Shown piece by piece: positions 39,201 to 47,979 of a DNA stretch of 64,000 bases. The stretch is taken from positions 186,001 to 250,000 of the forward strand of contig JAGVLO010000015.1 in the NCBI GenBank assembly GCA_020049775.1, given 5' to 3'. This DNA is from Alphaproteobacteria bacterium. GTDB taxonomy: Bacteria > Pseudomonadota > Alphaproteobacteria > Rickettsiales > SXRF01. The notes beneath the pieces were generated by a model. It made no database searches. It was not told the DNA's origin and was given only the letters and a program-made list of their open reading frames with translations. The translations under genes were made by a program, and so were the position numbers. Numbering within the stretch: the stretch's first letter is position 1; every line of letters begins with the position of its first letter.

Positions 39201-39926
39201 TTGCGTGTCATACACAAATTCACCAGCACCCGGAATCATCACCATGCCGGTTATCATGTCTTCCAGCGTTTCGTTGTCGTAGTCGGCGTGCTGCGCGCGC
39301 TTGCGGACTTCGAAAGTGAAATTGGGGATACGGTTGCCGTAATCGGCCAGCGGAAAATCTTCAATCACCACATATGCCAGCCCACGGTAGGCGGGCGTAT
39401 TGGCCGCGCCTTCGATGGATTGTATGAGAGTGTCCGGCAATTGCGTTTCGTCGCCATTATACATGCGCAGCACATATTGCGACAGATCGAGCTGTTTGGC
39501 ATCTGCCCAGATGCGCGTGATTTCATCCAGCGGCCCTTCGCATATACCGATGGCCAGTGTTGCCGTGTAGCTGTAGCTGGTTGCACTTTGCGTTACTTTG
39601 CCGCCACCACCCTTGCCCACGCCGCCAGCCGAGCTGGTGGATGTAGTGATAATTTCCCTGATGGGCAGAGACCATATGATGTTGCCGCCGATACGCATGA
39701 TGCCGTACACAATGGGGATGACCTTGCCATAGGTGGAGGTCTGTACCCCTAGTTCCGCAAGACGCGGGCCGTAAAGCGGTTTTAGCGTGCGTTTGGGCGT
39801 GAACAGTGCGTTATCAAAATTATTGCCGACATTGCGCCCGAATTGCGACAATAGCGCAGGCGCGAAAGGCAGGCCTGTTGCTTTGCCGGCAGCAGCGCTT
39901 ACGCTACCCAGTACAATGGATGCCAT
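36258..39926 (-). CDS. GTA host-specificity protein with TIM-barrel domain (g15-like, 'megatron')
   Basis: The largest protein of the window, 1222 residues. The N-terminal 300 residues match the tail-tip part of GTA g15 (KPLYGPRLAELGVQTSTYGK, PIVYGIMRIGGNIIW). The middle (about 420-740) is the GTA TIM-barrel-like domain with FIIGSELKGL, GVKVTYAADWSEYH, IDMIGIDAYFPLSD, WFTEYGFPSVDG and FIWTWDARPFP, a glycoside-hydrolase-like core. The C-terminal third is the phage-tail-3-type beta domain. Full length relative to family (about 1200-1300). It probably forms the baseplate hub and contacts or degrades the cell envelope. It overlaps no gene but ends two bases from the antisense PH-SHOCT gene. Confidence 0.95.
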   Translation of the reverse strand: MASIVLGSVSAAAGKATGLPFAPALLSQFGRNVGNNFDNALFTPKRTLKPLYGPRLAELGVQTSTYGKVIPIVYGIMRIGGNIIWSLPIREIITTSTSSAGGVGKGGGGKVTQSATSYSYTATLAIGICEGPLDEITRIWADAKQLDLSQYVLRMYNGDETQLPDTLIQSIEGAANTPAYRGLAYVVIEDFPLADYGNRIPNFTFEVRKRAQHADYDNETLEDMITGMVMIPGAGEFVYDTQTQYKIPGTQVGSSWVQQGSQERINMHNAAGKANALLALDQLEKTCLNVEWVSVVVSWFGTSMDAGTCTVLPGVEYQEGAITSPDSWQVAGFTRGSAHQITLVEASPQYGGTPSDSSILRYLDELIARGYSIAFYPMMFMDVSGKPWRGDLTGSAANTTTFFTKTNGYNAFINHYADLVKDKVDAFIIGSELKGLTKVTDTPGNYPAVNELVDLAAAVKATVGSGVKVTYAADWSEYHHTDGGWYNLDPLWASDDIDMIGIDAYFPLSDEPQSGYDIEALIDGWTSCEGYDWYYSDVERTTQVNLSAEYAWKNLSWFWSNEHVNPDSSMTGWIPESKKIWFTEYGFPSVDGAANQPNVFYDPNSSSSALPYHSKGRIDFMAQRAAHMATQIKWKDSAMVEQMFIWTWDARPFPYWPDLVNVWTDGPAWKTGHWVQGKLGISSVAAIISDLCQRAGIPSGVINVNGLVSQLEGFVINSQQTVRDTIETLQLAYFFDAVDSGGICKFVPRGGSQVMTIEEGDLAPVEGELFSVKRVQEVELPKRVNIVYLSRLINYQSLTQYAQREATLSRESMTLDLPIVFPDQIARNIADVTLYSLWMGRTSYQFYLPVKYARLEPSDVIGVIVDGTLHRMRIASTTISTPSLIKVQAVAEDTSVFDFYASPANTGGLLQENRDIAKTRLEFLDIPAFPDDTSDKGVLRLAAAGISENWTGSAIYRSDDNGANYSRLLDINAPSAIGTAITTLADGPVTVFDYSNGVTVILIGNSQLQSVTELAVLNGANAAIIGNELIQFATATLVEPGKYTLGGLLRGRLGSEWACATHVAGERFVLLDSSLGRQIMANNVIGLTRHYKPVSFGSSLPDSSAQEFAYSGVALKPYGPVHITGGRDSSANLSINWVRRSRLGGNWLDGADVPLNETTELYEVDIMDGSDVVRTINSITTAASYSAAHQVSDFGATQSSLAVRIYQMSGVIGRGYAGMATI

Positions 39927-39956
39927 ATTACCTCGAAATGAATGTTAAAATTGTGG

Positions 39957-40403
39957 TTATGGTATGCGGAACACGCACACGACACGGCTTTGCCACCATG
40001 TATCCAGCTCGTGTTCAACTACCGCCCTTGCGGGTGCGTAGGCGTGTATGATGCGATATTCGCCTTTTTCTATACTTGCTACGGCCAGATGTTGCGGGCT
40101 ACCCTGAATATCCAGAAGCAGGATATCGCCTGAATCCATTTGTTCGCGTGGTATGCGTTGCAATAGTTCTGAAAGTCTTTTAGCGAGGTGTTTGCTGTCT
40201 GGATTATGCGGGTAGCTGGTTTCGTCATACAGCACCAACGCATTGCCCTTGCTATCCCGTAAGCCCAGCTCGACGGCGATCCCCACCAGCAGGCCGAGAC
40301 AATCCACCCCGCCCTTATGCGCGGCGGATTTTTTAAGCCTGCCCTGATGGTGAAAGCGCGTGCCTAGCCAGCCGCGTGCTGCGACTACTATTGCGTGTTC
40401 CAT
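39957..40403 (-). CDS. NlpC/P60-type tail peptidase (g14-like)
   Basis: A 148-residue cell-wall peptidase carried on the tail. The catalytic Cys is in GGVDCLGLLVG, with His in QHLAVASI and a third polar residue after HAYAPARAVVEH. The ending LDTWWQSRVVCVFRIP is typical of the GTA g14 family. It lies between the hub protein and the megatron as in RcGTA, separated from g13 by two inserted small genes. Confidence 0.92.
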   Translation of the reverse strand: MEHAIVVAARGWLGTRFHHQGRLKKSAAHKGGVDCLGLLVGIAVELGLRDSKGNALVLYDETSYPHNPDSKHLAKRLSELLQRIPREQMDSGDILLLDIQGSPQHLAVASIEKGEYRIIHAYAPARAVVEHELDTWWQSRVVCVFRIP

Positions 40404-40417
40404 AACGTTGGTTGATT

Positions 40418-40933
40418 TTATTCTTCGGTCTGCTGATGTTCAGCGCGGTCTTTTTGCGGACGGAAATGCGTGCGCATGGTCGGACGGCCAAACAGCGGGC
40501 GCTGGCCCATGCTCTTTGCATATGCCCAGACAAGCCCCGCCATGACCACAATGGACATGCCGAATACCCAGATGAAGGCGGCAATCGTCGTGTTGCCATA
40601 AACACCAATGATGCTGGCAGACACGAATACGGAAACAGCTATGAAGAAGCCAAGGAACTGGCCAAGCATGGTCGAAAAGCGGTAAATGCTCAGCGCCTGC
40701 TTTTCCCATTCATGGCGGTGTTTCTGTTCAATTTCGAACATATTGAGAATCATTTTTGCCGAGCCATCGACCACATAGTTGTAGCTTTCCAGCACTTCCG
40801 GATGCGGCAGCATTTCTACCGTACGATTCTGGACACGCTCGCGGTTATTGTTGTTTTGACGATAGCCGCCGGTTTTAATAGGGCGCTGTTCGTGGCCGCT
40901 TTGCTGATCGTTGTTATTCTGGTCGTTGCTCAT
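40418..40933 (-). CDS. DUF2335-like two-span membrane protein (inserted)
   Basis: A 171-residue protein: disordered Asn/Gln-rich N-terminus (about 1-35), the motif MLPHPEVLESYNYVVDGSAK (DUF2335 hallmark), an amphipathic helix, then two membrane spans (about 92-112 and 118-138) and a polar tail. DUF2335 proteins occur in prophages and on chromosomes; function is unknown, though two-span topology invites comparison with holins. It sits where g13 and g14 normally adjoin. Its start overlaps the 64-residue gene by 20 bases. Confidence 0.85.
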   Translation of the reverse strand: MSNDQNNNDQQSGHEQRPIKTGGYRQNNNNRERVQNRTVEMLPHPEVLESYNYVVDGSAKMILNMFEIEQKHRHEWEKQALSIYRFSTMLGQFLGFFIAVSVFVSASIIGVYGNTTIAAFIWVFGMSIVVMAGLVWAYAKSMGQRPLFGRPTMRTHFRPQKDRAEHQQTEE

Positions 40934-41108
40934 GCTGCTTATGTTCTTCCAGTTTATCCATTACGTTTTTGATGTCTTTGCCAATGCTCTGCCAGTCGGC
41001 GCGAATCCCCTCTGCCGACGTGCGGTATGGGTAGCGATAGACCATCGGGCCCCCTAAAACTTTCAAGACCGATATAAGCCCTTGGAGAAATGTGAGAATA
41101 ATTTTCAT
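40914..41108 (-). CDS. Small protein, 64 residues, coupled to DUF2335
   Basis: Unrecognised. An N-terminal hydrophobic stretch of about 17 residues (IILTFLQGLISVLKVLGGP) is followed by a polar helical tail. The overlap of its 3' end with the DUF2335 start suggests the two are co-expressed and may be membrane partners. Confidence 0.6.
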   Translation of the reverse strand: MKIILTFLQGLISVLKVLGGPMVYRYPYRTSAEGIRADWQSIGKDIKNVMDKLEEHKQHEQRPE

Positions 41109-41185
41109 GGTGCGACCCAGTTATCACTTCAACTATCTTGAATATATAACGCCATAGTTAAATAAAGTATTAAAATTAAAGCACT

Positions 41186-42049
41186 TTATTGGCTTCTTGT
41201 GCCTGCCGTTTCCAATATACGGTCCAGGCCAGGCACATGTGGCTCGCCACGAAAATTAGCAATATTATCAAAGCGTTGCTTGCATATCCCCAGTGTTTTA
41301 TCACAACCTTTGGTTATGCTGTAGCTGTCTGTAATTGATACAGTGTAGGGCATGGGCAACACGAGAATAATCTCACCGCCACTGGCAGACGAATGCAGGT
41401 ATTCCTTCACTTCCATACTGATTCCGGCATTAGAGCCGCCGGTAAATGTAATCATCCCCGAGGTGAACAAACCACTGGTTTCGCTGCGGCTGTTGTCGGT
41501 GAACTGCTGGTCGGATATTTTGGAAGTAACGCTGCCGGAAACAGTGTGTGATGCAATATTCACCTTACATCTTCCGTCGCCCAGTGTGGCGCGGCAAGAG
41601 GGAGAATACAACTCACCAATGGTTTGCGAGAGTTGCTGCGTCAAACCGCGTATTTCAGCCACAAACTGTTTTTTGTGAACCGACACCTCGCCCAGAATGC
41701 CAGACTTCAGATGTAATTTGCCCTGCGAAAGATCGGTATAGTTTACCTGAAATATCTCGATGGCAGCTAAATCGTAACGCCCACTTAGTATATCTTTTTC
41801 AGTGATAATATCGGCGCTCAGTATGCCATCGACATCGAGATTATCTACACTCAGCGCACCAGATGTTTCAATGGCGCTTGGAGTGAAGCCGCTGGAGGCT
41901 TTGTAGGTCGCGCTTTCAAAAACAATGTCGCGGTCGTGGCTGGTGAAGCCGAATACGGTATTATCTTTTCTGGTCAGCTTCCAGCAGGTAGCAAGCGATG
42001 TTACTTCCCCACTGATATGTGTTTCCAGTTCTGTGGATATGGTTTTCAT
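41186..42049 (-). CDS. DUF2163 / phage BR0599-family hub protein (g13-like)
   Basis: A 287-residue tail-tip protein. The family's cysteine pattern is present: SPSCRATLGDGRCKVN in the middle and GCDKTLGICKQRFDNIANF with RGEPHVPG near the C-terminus. These cysteines are thought to bind a metal or Fe-S cluster in the GTA hub. It starts five bases after the DUF2460 gene. Confidence 0.93.
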   Translation of the reverse strand: MKTISTELETHISGEVTSLATCWKLTRKDNTVFGFTSHDRDIVFESATYKASSGFTPSAIETSGALSVDNLDVDGILSADIITEKDILSGRYDLAAIEIFQVNYTDLSQGKLHLKSGILGEVSVHKKQFVAEIRGLTQQLSQTIGELYSPSCRATLGDGRCKVNIASHTVSGSVTSKISDQQFTDNSRSETSGLFTSGMITFTGGSNAGISMEVKEYLHSSASGGEIILVLPMPYTVSITDSYSITKGCDKTLGICKQRFDNIANFRGEPHVPGLDRILETAGTRSQ

Positions 42050-42053
42050 GTCG

Positions 42054-42653
42054 CTATACCCTTATCTCTACCAGTGGAATATCATTCCAGCTGTTGCTTC
42101 CGTAAGTGTCGAGTGTGGCGCTCAGTCGGTCCGTATCGAAACGCACGGGTACGTCAAACTCGAAATCAGCAGTGATTACTACGCCGGATGTCGGTGCGGT
42201 GGTGAATGTGACCTTGCCAGTGGACGTATCAAGGCTGTAACCGCTGCTTTGCAAAATGGAATTTGCATAGATATTTACAGTTCCGGCGATCGGCTTGCTG
42301 ATAATGCGCGACTCGGTAACCGTGCCACTATTGTAGCTTTTTAACAACTGGAAGATGGTTTGTATGCCGTTGCCGGTACCTATAGGCTGGCCGCTAGCGT
42401 TGTAGTCTGTCCAGTCTTTGAAGCGGAAGCCGTCAGCCATGCCTTTGCGCGCGCGGAAAAATGCAATCAATGTATTTAGCTGTGCTTGTGTTTTTATACC
42501 GTGGGCTACGTTGTAGCGTGCGCGTGCCTGTGACCAATTGCTATTGCGTTGCTCATAGCCGCTCTGACTTATGACAATGTCTGTGGAATATTCCGGTCCG
42601 CCGCCAGAGCCGTATGAAATATCGGTGGGGAAGCGTGTTTCGATGAACGCCAT
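42054..42653 (-). CDS. DUF2460 distal tail protein (g12-like)
   Basis: A 199-residue protein with the DUF2460 signature FIETRFPTDISYGSGGG near the start, the SRARYNVAHG-type segment (SQARARYNVAHGIKTQAQL) and GFRFKDWTDY. It forms the distal tail ring in RcGTA. It is the first gene of a unit that begins just after a minus-strand terminator, so the tail-tip genes have their own promoter, unlike the single long GTA transcript of Rhodobacter. Confidence 0.93.
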   Translation of the reverse strand: MAFIETRFPTDISYGSGGGPEYSTDIVISQSGYEQRNSNWSQARARYNVAHGIKTQAQLNTLIAFFRARKGMADGFRFKDWTDYNASGQPIGTGNGIQTIFQLLKSYNSGTVTESRIISKPIAGTVNIYANSILQSSGYSLDTSTGKVTFTTAPTSGVVITADFEFDVPVRFDTDRLSATLDTYGSNSWNDIPLVEIRV

Positions 42654-42683
42654 AAAGTTTCCTGTAGTTAGTTAAATGAGTGC

Positions 42684-42713
42684 AAAAAAATAGCCCGCTG
42701 GAAGCGGGCTATT
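42684..42713 (-). terminator. Strong intrinsic terminator between the unknown block and g12
   Basis: On the minus strand an 11-bp perfect stem (AATAGCCCGCT paired with AGCGGGCTATT, 3-base loop) is followed by a run of T residues. It stops the three-gene unknown operon before DUF2460. Confidence 0.93.
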
Positions 42714-42738
42714 CGTGATAATCGAGCTACAGGCTTTG

Positions 42739-43788
42739 CTAAGCGCCCATAGAATATTGTGCATCTTTTGCTGTACGCATATCTTGGCTCATCTGTACAG
42801 ATGGAACAACAATCGGATCACTTACCAATCCAGCCTGCCTTGCATCTTCCAGCGAATAGTTTGGCAGCATAGATTTATTTAGCACCAGATCTTTTGCCGG
42901 AAGCTGCCTTGCATTAACCCATTCCGTAAGCTGGTCGGCGACATGACGGTCGAGATTCTGGCTATCCGGCGTCATACCCACTTGCACGCGCATGGCCTTT
43001 TCATAAACCTTGTTGCTCATCATCTGGCGGATTTCAGCAAATTTATTTTGCTCTATCGCTTCGTTGAAATCACTGGTGCCGGTTTTATCCTTCAGGTCCT
43101 GATCAAGTTGGTTCGCGAGATCACCTTTTTGCGAGGCTGCCCATTGGGCGAATACTGCTTCTGCCGGTACGTCCTGCCCCAGCCTCTGGGCATCGGCAAT
43201 TTTTACCGCAAGGTCAATTTCGTCTTTCTGGTCTGGCTTGATGACTGCGTCATAGCCTTTGCCTCCGACATAACCACCAGCGGACGCCGCCGCACCACCT
43301 GCAAGAATTGCTGTCCATGATGCGCCTGTTGCTGCGGTAGCTGCAACAGCTGTTCCCGTTGCCGCTCCGGCCACTGCAGTTCCTGCTGCTGCTCCTGCTG
43401 CTGTTCCCGGGCCAGGTAAGAAAAAGCTTCCGACAATACCGCCCACCACTGCGGCTGCGGTAGCGGCCGTAGCTGCCTTACCCACATTCATCTGCCAGCG
43501 GTTAGAGTTCTTCTCTTTACGGTTTTGAATGGAACTATTGTACTTGGCCTGTGAGCTATGTACGTCGATACCAGCTTTTGCCAGACGCTCTTCATCCTGC
43601 CGTTCCTGAAGACTGCCTTTAACACCGGCAAGCCCGATATCAGCTGCTGAGCCGATAATTTTACCACCGGGAATAAAATCCGCTGCAAGTCCTACCGCGC
43701 CACCAGCAATATCCACCGTGTTCATGGCGGTTTCTGTTTTTACGCCGAATACTTTGCCGCTATCGACAGTTTTTTTACCATTTGCCAT
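42739..43788 (-). CDS. Unknown Gly/Ala-zipper protein (third of a three-gene block)
   Basis: A 349-residue protein with no signal peptide. Residues about 105-185 form a long Ala/Gly-rich hydrophobic segment (VVGGIVGSFFLPGPGTAAGA and onward), of the glycine-zipper kind that can span or perforate membranes. The flanks are charged and helical. I chose ATG at 43788; a GTG five codons upstream is possible. It occupies the site of the missing g10-g11 genes together with two larger upstream partners. Function unknown. Confidence 0.75.
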   Translation of the reverse strand: MANGKKTVDSGKVFGVKTETAMNTVDIAGGAVGLAADFIPGGKIIGSAADIGLAGVKGSLQERQDEERLAKAGIDVHSSQAKYNSSIQNRKEKNSNRWQMNVGKAATAATAAAVVGGIVGSFFLPGPGTAAGAAAGTAVAGAATGTAVAATAATGASWTAILAGGAAASAGGYVGGKGYDAVIKPDQKDEIDLAVKIADAQRLGQDVPAEAVFAQWAASQKGDLANQLDQDLKDKTGTSDFNEAIEQNKFAEIRQMMSNKVYEKAMRVQVGMTPDSQNLDRHVADQLTEWVNARQLPAKDLVLNKSMLPNYSLEDARQAGLVSDPIVVPSVQMSQDMRTAKDAQYSMGA

Positions 43789-43831
43789 AATAATCTCGCT
43801 CACTTTTTTTATTTGTTAGGCAATTCTTGTT

Positions 43832-45517
43832 TTATGCAATTCCTTGGGCAACCCCCGCAAGCTGCGCTTCCTGGTTTGCTTTGGCTGTAAATTTTCCTAA
43901 AGTCTGACGCTCGCTCTGCACGCCACCTGCACCTTGACGGTTGGCAAAGCCCTGCTGTTCTTGTACCGGTGCGGCCATTTGCGCTTTATCAACGCCCTGC
44001 GTAAGCGTGTTGATACGGTCCATGAGCTTGCCGTTGCTCAGTTCCTGCAACAAATCGCCCGGGGATATATTTTCAGCGGCAAACTGCTGGCCGATTGCCA
44101 TAGCAAATTGCTGGCCGGTTTCGCCGCGCGATTTAAGTTCTTTACTGGCGGAATAGAGGTAAGCCGCATAAAATTCTGCAGGAATTTTTCTGCCTGATTT
44201 ATGAGCATCGCTGAATGCCTTGTGTACGGGGAGAATCGACTCGCCCATCAAGCCTTCGACAGCGCTTGAAGCAAGCGATGTACCCACCATGGCGCCAATA
44301 GCTTTCCATGAAGAACCCCATTTGGGGTTGATCATCATGGCGACGTTCATGGCAATATTGCCGAGGCTCAAGCCTTGTTTGACACCATATTTTGAAACAA
44401 GATGGTTGCGTGCTTCGTTCACCGGCTCTGGCAGGCTTCCGGTCAGTAGTTTCAAGGTAGAAACTTTTTGCGGATCTTCGCCCGTTACATCGGAATACAT
44501 TTGGCGCAATGAATCAAGGTTCTGTGCAAAGCCACGCGCATCACCGAACATTTTCATGCCTGACATGCCGATAAAGGCTGCGTTCATGATGCCGTGTGCT
44601 GCAGATGTGTCGCCTAATTTTTCCGGCGCGCTCTTGACGGCCCCGCCGACATCATTCCATCCGGCTGCCTTGTTTTGATGCAGCAGCGAGTCCTCAACAC
44701 TGCCTAGAAACTGCTGGCCAACGTCACTAAGTGGTGTTGTTTTGCTGGCTTCTTTTGCGGCTGTAATCAGGCCGCTGACATCCGTACTGGCGGCTAAATC
44801 ACCAACACCCGAGACTCCCATGACCTTGCCTTGCAACTCACTAAGCACTGTCGCGTCACCTGCTGTCAGTGTCATGCCCTTGGCGGCGTCAAAAAGCTTG
44901 CCTGCTTCGGCCGTGTTTGCTCCTGCACGCCAGCCGCTGAGACCGCTTTTATCAGCGAGCCATTGTATAGGGCCGGAAATCCAGTTGGCGCCTGCCTGAA
45001 CAGCGGTACCCACTGGCTTTTGAAGGCCTGTAGCGCCACCGACTTCGTTAAATGTAATGCTGTTCCAGCTTCTCTCCGGAATATACGAGCCAACTTTTTC
45101 GGCCAGTGACGGGCTTACAAAGCCCGTAAGGAACGTACCCGTTTTGGTTACCGCCTTCGTGGCAAGTTGCGCACCACCGACCAGAAGCGGAGCGGCGGCT
45201 GCAATTTCGAGTCCAAAATTAACATTGCCGACGACCTTGTCGGTCATGCTTGGGCCAACAACATTCTGAGCGGCATCTTCTACGATGGCGCGACCTGATT
45301 GTGCCTCGCGCTGTATGACCGCAGCTTCCTGTGCTGCAGGCGCAAGATTAGATGGGACTCGATTGATGGAACCCTTCAATCCGTTGATTTCAGAGGCTAC
45401 GTGCGAGTATTGACGGGCCATATCATCAGCATGCGTAAGTACCGTGCCACCCGGCGCAGATACCAGCCTTGTGGCATTCATCAGCTGCTTTGTTTGATTG
45501 GGGCCGAGTGCAATCAT
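43832..45517 (-). CDS. Unknown 561-residue protein (second of the block)
   Basis: Not recognised. It has an N-terminal helical part, a modest hydrophobic stretch near 100-125 (FGLEIAAAAPLLVGGAQLAT), and another near 385-425 (SLGNIAMNVAMMINPK and IGAMVGTSLASSAVEGLMG). The C-terminus is Gln-rich (VDKAQMAAPVQEQQGFANRQ). There are no cysteines of note. It starts three bases after the upstream gene. The helix and hydrophobic-patch layout could suit a tape-measure-like or membrane-associated protein, but this is guesswork. Confidence 0.75.
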   Translation of the reverse strand: MIALGPNQTKQLMNATRLVSAPGGTVLTHADDMARQYSHVASEINGLKGSINRVPSNLAPAAQEAAVIQREAQSGRAIVEDAAQNVVGPSMTDKVVGNVNFGLEIAAAAPLLVGGAQLATKAVTKTGTFLTGFVSPSLAEKVGSYIPERSWNSITFNEVGGATGLQKPVGTAVQAGANWISGPIQWLADKSGLSGWRAGANTAEAGKLFDAAKGMTLTAGDATVLSELQGKVMGVSGVGDLAASTDVSGLITAAKEASKTTPLSDVGQQFLGSVEDSLLHQNKAAGWNDVGGAVKSAPEKLGDTSAAHGIMNAAFIGMSGMKMFGDARGFAQNLDSLRQMYSDVTGEDPQKVSTLKLLTGSLPEPVNEARNHLVSKYGVKQGLSLGNIAMNVAMMINPKWGSSWKAIGAMVGTSLASSAVEGLMGESILPVHKAFSDAHKSGRKIPAEFYAAYLYSASKELKSRGETGQQFAMAIGQQFAAENISPGDLLQELSNGKLMDRINTLTQGVDKAQMAAPVQEQQGFANRQGAGGVQSERQTLGKFTAKANQEAQLAGVAQGIA

Positions 45518-45520
45518 GCT

Positions 45521-47281
45521 CTACCCTGCCAACGTTGGAGATTCGCTGCCTTTGCTGCTGCGGCGTTGTGTTTCACGTTCTGTGGCAGTAGCAACTTCCA
45601 TGGAACTTGGCTTCACACGGTCTGCATGACCCGTGCCTTCAGCGCTTTTTGATTTCAACTCACCATTTTCGAGCTTTTCACGGAAAGATGCGCCTTTTTT
45701 GACGGTCTCAGTCCAGACTTTTTCGCCTGCTTCTGTACCCTCGGTGATTTGCTCCTGAAGTGTAGCGGTGGCAACAGCCCGCGCAACGGTACGGTCACTG
45801 CCGTCCACAGCAAGCTTCACTTTTTCTTCATTGCCCCGGCGGATATCTTTCGCCAGATCCTGAATTCCCTCTATTTCTTTTTTGCTTAGGCCAATTTTAT
45901 TAAGCACTTCGGGGTCTTTTTCGGCAAGCTCAAGGGTTTTTGCGGCTACTATATCGTACACCAGTGATTGCGCTTCTTTCCTGTTGCTGGCTATTTCATC
46001 TTTATTCATCCCTGCCAGTTTCAAAATGTCATCAGGGAACACGGAAACGAAGACAGCCCTTTCACTACCCTTAAGATCTTTCATGTTCTGCTTAACTACT
46101 TTTTCAGCAAGCATTGGGTCGGCAAATTTGTCGTAGAACTCTTTTGCATCGACAGTGTCCTTAGACGTGTTGACGCCAACCAATTCCTGAATTGCGGCTT
46201 CGGCTTTTTCTTCACCTACGAAAGAGCGAATACCATTCTCATTAACTTTAATCAGCTTCTGGTTACCCACGAGGTAAAGGAGTCCTGATTTTGCATCCAA
46301 AGTGCCTTTTGCAATACCATCAGCCACCATGTTAATGGCAGGTGTTAATTCCTCTACAACGCGTTCACCAAGTTTTTCGCGACCCTGATCAATTTCGCTC
46401 TGGTTGATAACGTCAAGAATGTATTTTTTGAGCGGAATATTCCCAACGCGAATTCTATTCGCTTCCTGCCCCAGCATCTGTTCGCCCATAGAATCACCGA
46501 GCTTCTGGATTTTTTTCCATGCAAGGGGAGCTGGTTTTTTGATTTCCGTCATTTCATCGACAGCGGTCTTCACCAAACCTTCGGTAGCAACACTGGTTGT
46601 ACCCAGCATCGCCAGTTTTTCTTCCATGGTAGTTCCACTGGTAAATCTAGAAAATATGCTGCCGCTTTTAGCTGGTTCGGCACCTGCATCCACGTCGGGC
46701 GCGGCAGGTGCTGCAGGATCGGTACTTTTAGTTGTTTTGGTAAATACGATAGCACCCTGAAGGCCAGCTTTGGCAAGGTCTGGGACCTGACTATAGGTCT
46801 CGCGCTTCCACCTTGCGTAAAGATTGTCCAACTCAGCCCTTACGAGAGTATTGGTTCCAAGATCGGCGGGCGTACCTGCTATGGTATCCTGAAACTCACT
46901 TATCATTTCCGAGCGTTGTGAGAAGAAATCCTTATTTACGGAAACAAACTGCGTAAGCGGTTTGGCCAAAACAATGCCAACTTTGGTTGCTGCGACCGTG
47001 AAATTACCGATATTCTTAACAGTGGCTTCTGAGTTGGTAAAGGCTCTGGCGCCTGCTTCAGCTGCATAGCGCATCCACTCCGAGCCATGCTGAGTGATTG
47101 GCTGTATTCCTAAGTCCCATGCCAAGTTTACAGCAGCAGCTACTGTTCTTGAGGTTTTGTAACCCAAGACACGGCTATCGCCACCTTTGTCTTCCTTGGC
47201 ACGCAGATTTTTTGCAAGGTCAGCGATTGACTTGTCCACCTGACGGTCAGAGACATCAAACTCGCTTAAGTCCTTTGTCAT
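45521..47281 (-). CDS. Unknown 586-residue protein (first of the block)
   Basis: Not recognised. Almost entirely helical and charged, with a Pro/Ala linker (STDPAAPAAPDVDAGAEPAK) near 185-205. The second half alternates Lys/Glu-rich helices (LAEKDPEVLNKIGLSKKEIE). No signal peptide, membrane span or catalytic motif. Heads a three-gene operon ending in a terminator, with a 235-base AT-rich gap upstream where its promoter must lie. Length and helicity would be compatible with a structural or effector protein. Confidence 0.75.
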   Translation of the reverse strand: MTKDLSEFDVSDRQVDKSIADLAKNLRAKEDKGGDSRVLGYKTSRTVAAAVNLAWDLGIQPITQHGSEWMRYAAEAGARAFTNSEATVKNIGNFTVAATKVGIVLAKPLTQFVSVNKDFFSQRSEMISEFQDTIAGTPADLGTNTLVRAELDNLYARWKRETYSQVPDLAKAGLQGAIVFTKTTKSTDPAAPAAPDVDAGAEPAKSGSIFSRFTSGTTMEEKLAMLGTTSVATEGLVKTAVDEMTEIKKPAPLAWKKIQKLGDSMGEQMLGQEANRIRVGNIPLKKYILDVINQSEIDQGREKLGERVVEELTPAINMVADGIAKGTLDAKSGLLYLVGNQKLIKVNENGIRSFVGEEKAEAAIQELVGVNTSKDTVDAKEFYDKFADPMLAEKVVKQNMKDLKGSERAVFVSVFPDDILKLAGMNKDEIASNRKEAQSLVYDIVAAKTLELAEKDPEVLNKIGLSKKEIEGIQDLAKDIRRGNEEKVKLAVDGSDRTVARAVATATLQEQITEGTEAGEKVWTETVKKGASFREKLENGELKSKSAEGTGHADRVKPSSMEVATATERETQRRSSKGSESPTLAG

Positions 47282-47516
47282 GCAATCTAGCCCCTGTTTC
47301 CAAATTCGGACATTTTAACTTAAATGCCTATAAAATAACAAAAAATATGTTTTCTCACGCTATCATTATAGCAATAGTTTATTCAACTTAACCAGCCATT
47401 TTTTATGACATTTTGGTTACGCAGAGCAGGTTTTTTATTTGGCAAATAATCTATATTTTACAGATAACTAACAATTAATGAGTTGCATGGCTTACAGACT
47501 GTAACAGTTTTGACTT

Positions 47517-47897
47517 TTATAAGTCTCTACCGAGTGACCTTGTGATGTTTCTGGTCAGGCTGGTCCATATTTGACGTTGGCTAAGCCTGAAAATATTGCT
47601 GTGGTGGAAGGGGGAGTACTCTGATAAATCACGGTTATGTATATTGCTCATTTTATTAGATTTATTGCTGTTTTCCGCTAGGTCTGCGGAAGGATCAAGA
47701 TACTGCATGGACTCAAGCTTTGACAGCAAGCCCTTGTCAGGCCCGTCAAGGCCAACGCGTTGCAATTCCCTGTCCTGCTTACGTACCGACCTTCCGGTAA
47801 TTTTCTGTATGCGGGAATAGATGTTTTTCATGCGTGAAAAATGATTTTCCATACCCGACAACCGAAGCATCAACGAGGAGCGTGATTCTCTGTTCAT
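47517..47897 (-). CDS. Hypothetical protein, 126 residues, basic
   Basis: Unrecognised. Strongly basic with helical N-terminal half (MKNIYSRIQKITGRSVRKQD) and Ser/Asn-rich middle. I compared it with GTA g10 (tail assembly chaperone), whose position it occupies, and see no resemblance. It is divergent from the lectin-like gene on the plus strand. Confidence 0.55.
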   Translation of the reverse strand: MNRESRSSLMLRLSGMENHFSRMKNIYSRIQKITGRSVRKQDRELQRVGLDGPDKGLLSKLESMQYLDPSADLAENSNKSNKMSNIHNRDLSEYSPFHHSNIFRLSQRQIWTSLTRNITRSLGRDL

Positions 47898-47979
47898 AGC
47901 GAGACCTGTAATATTAGTTTAAGGTAATGTTTCTAAATACTTGCATGTGCCTTTGTTAAGAGGCATAGTGCCGTCCATT

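Noticed and set aside
47517-47897. The 126-residue gene as the missing GTA tail chaperone g10
   Set aside because: Size and position fit, but the basic, Ser/Asn-rich sequence shows no resemblance to that family.
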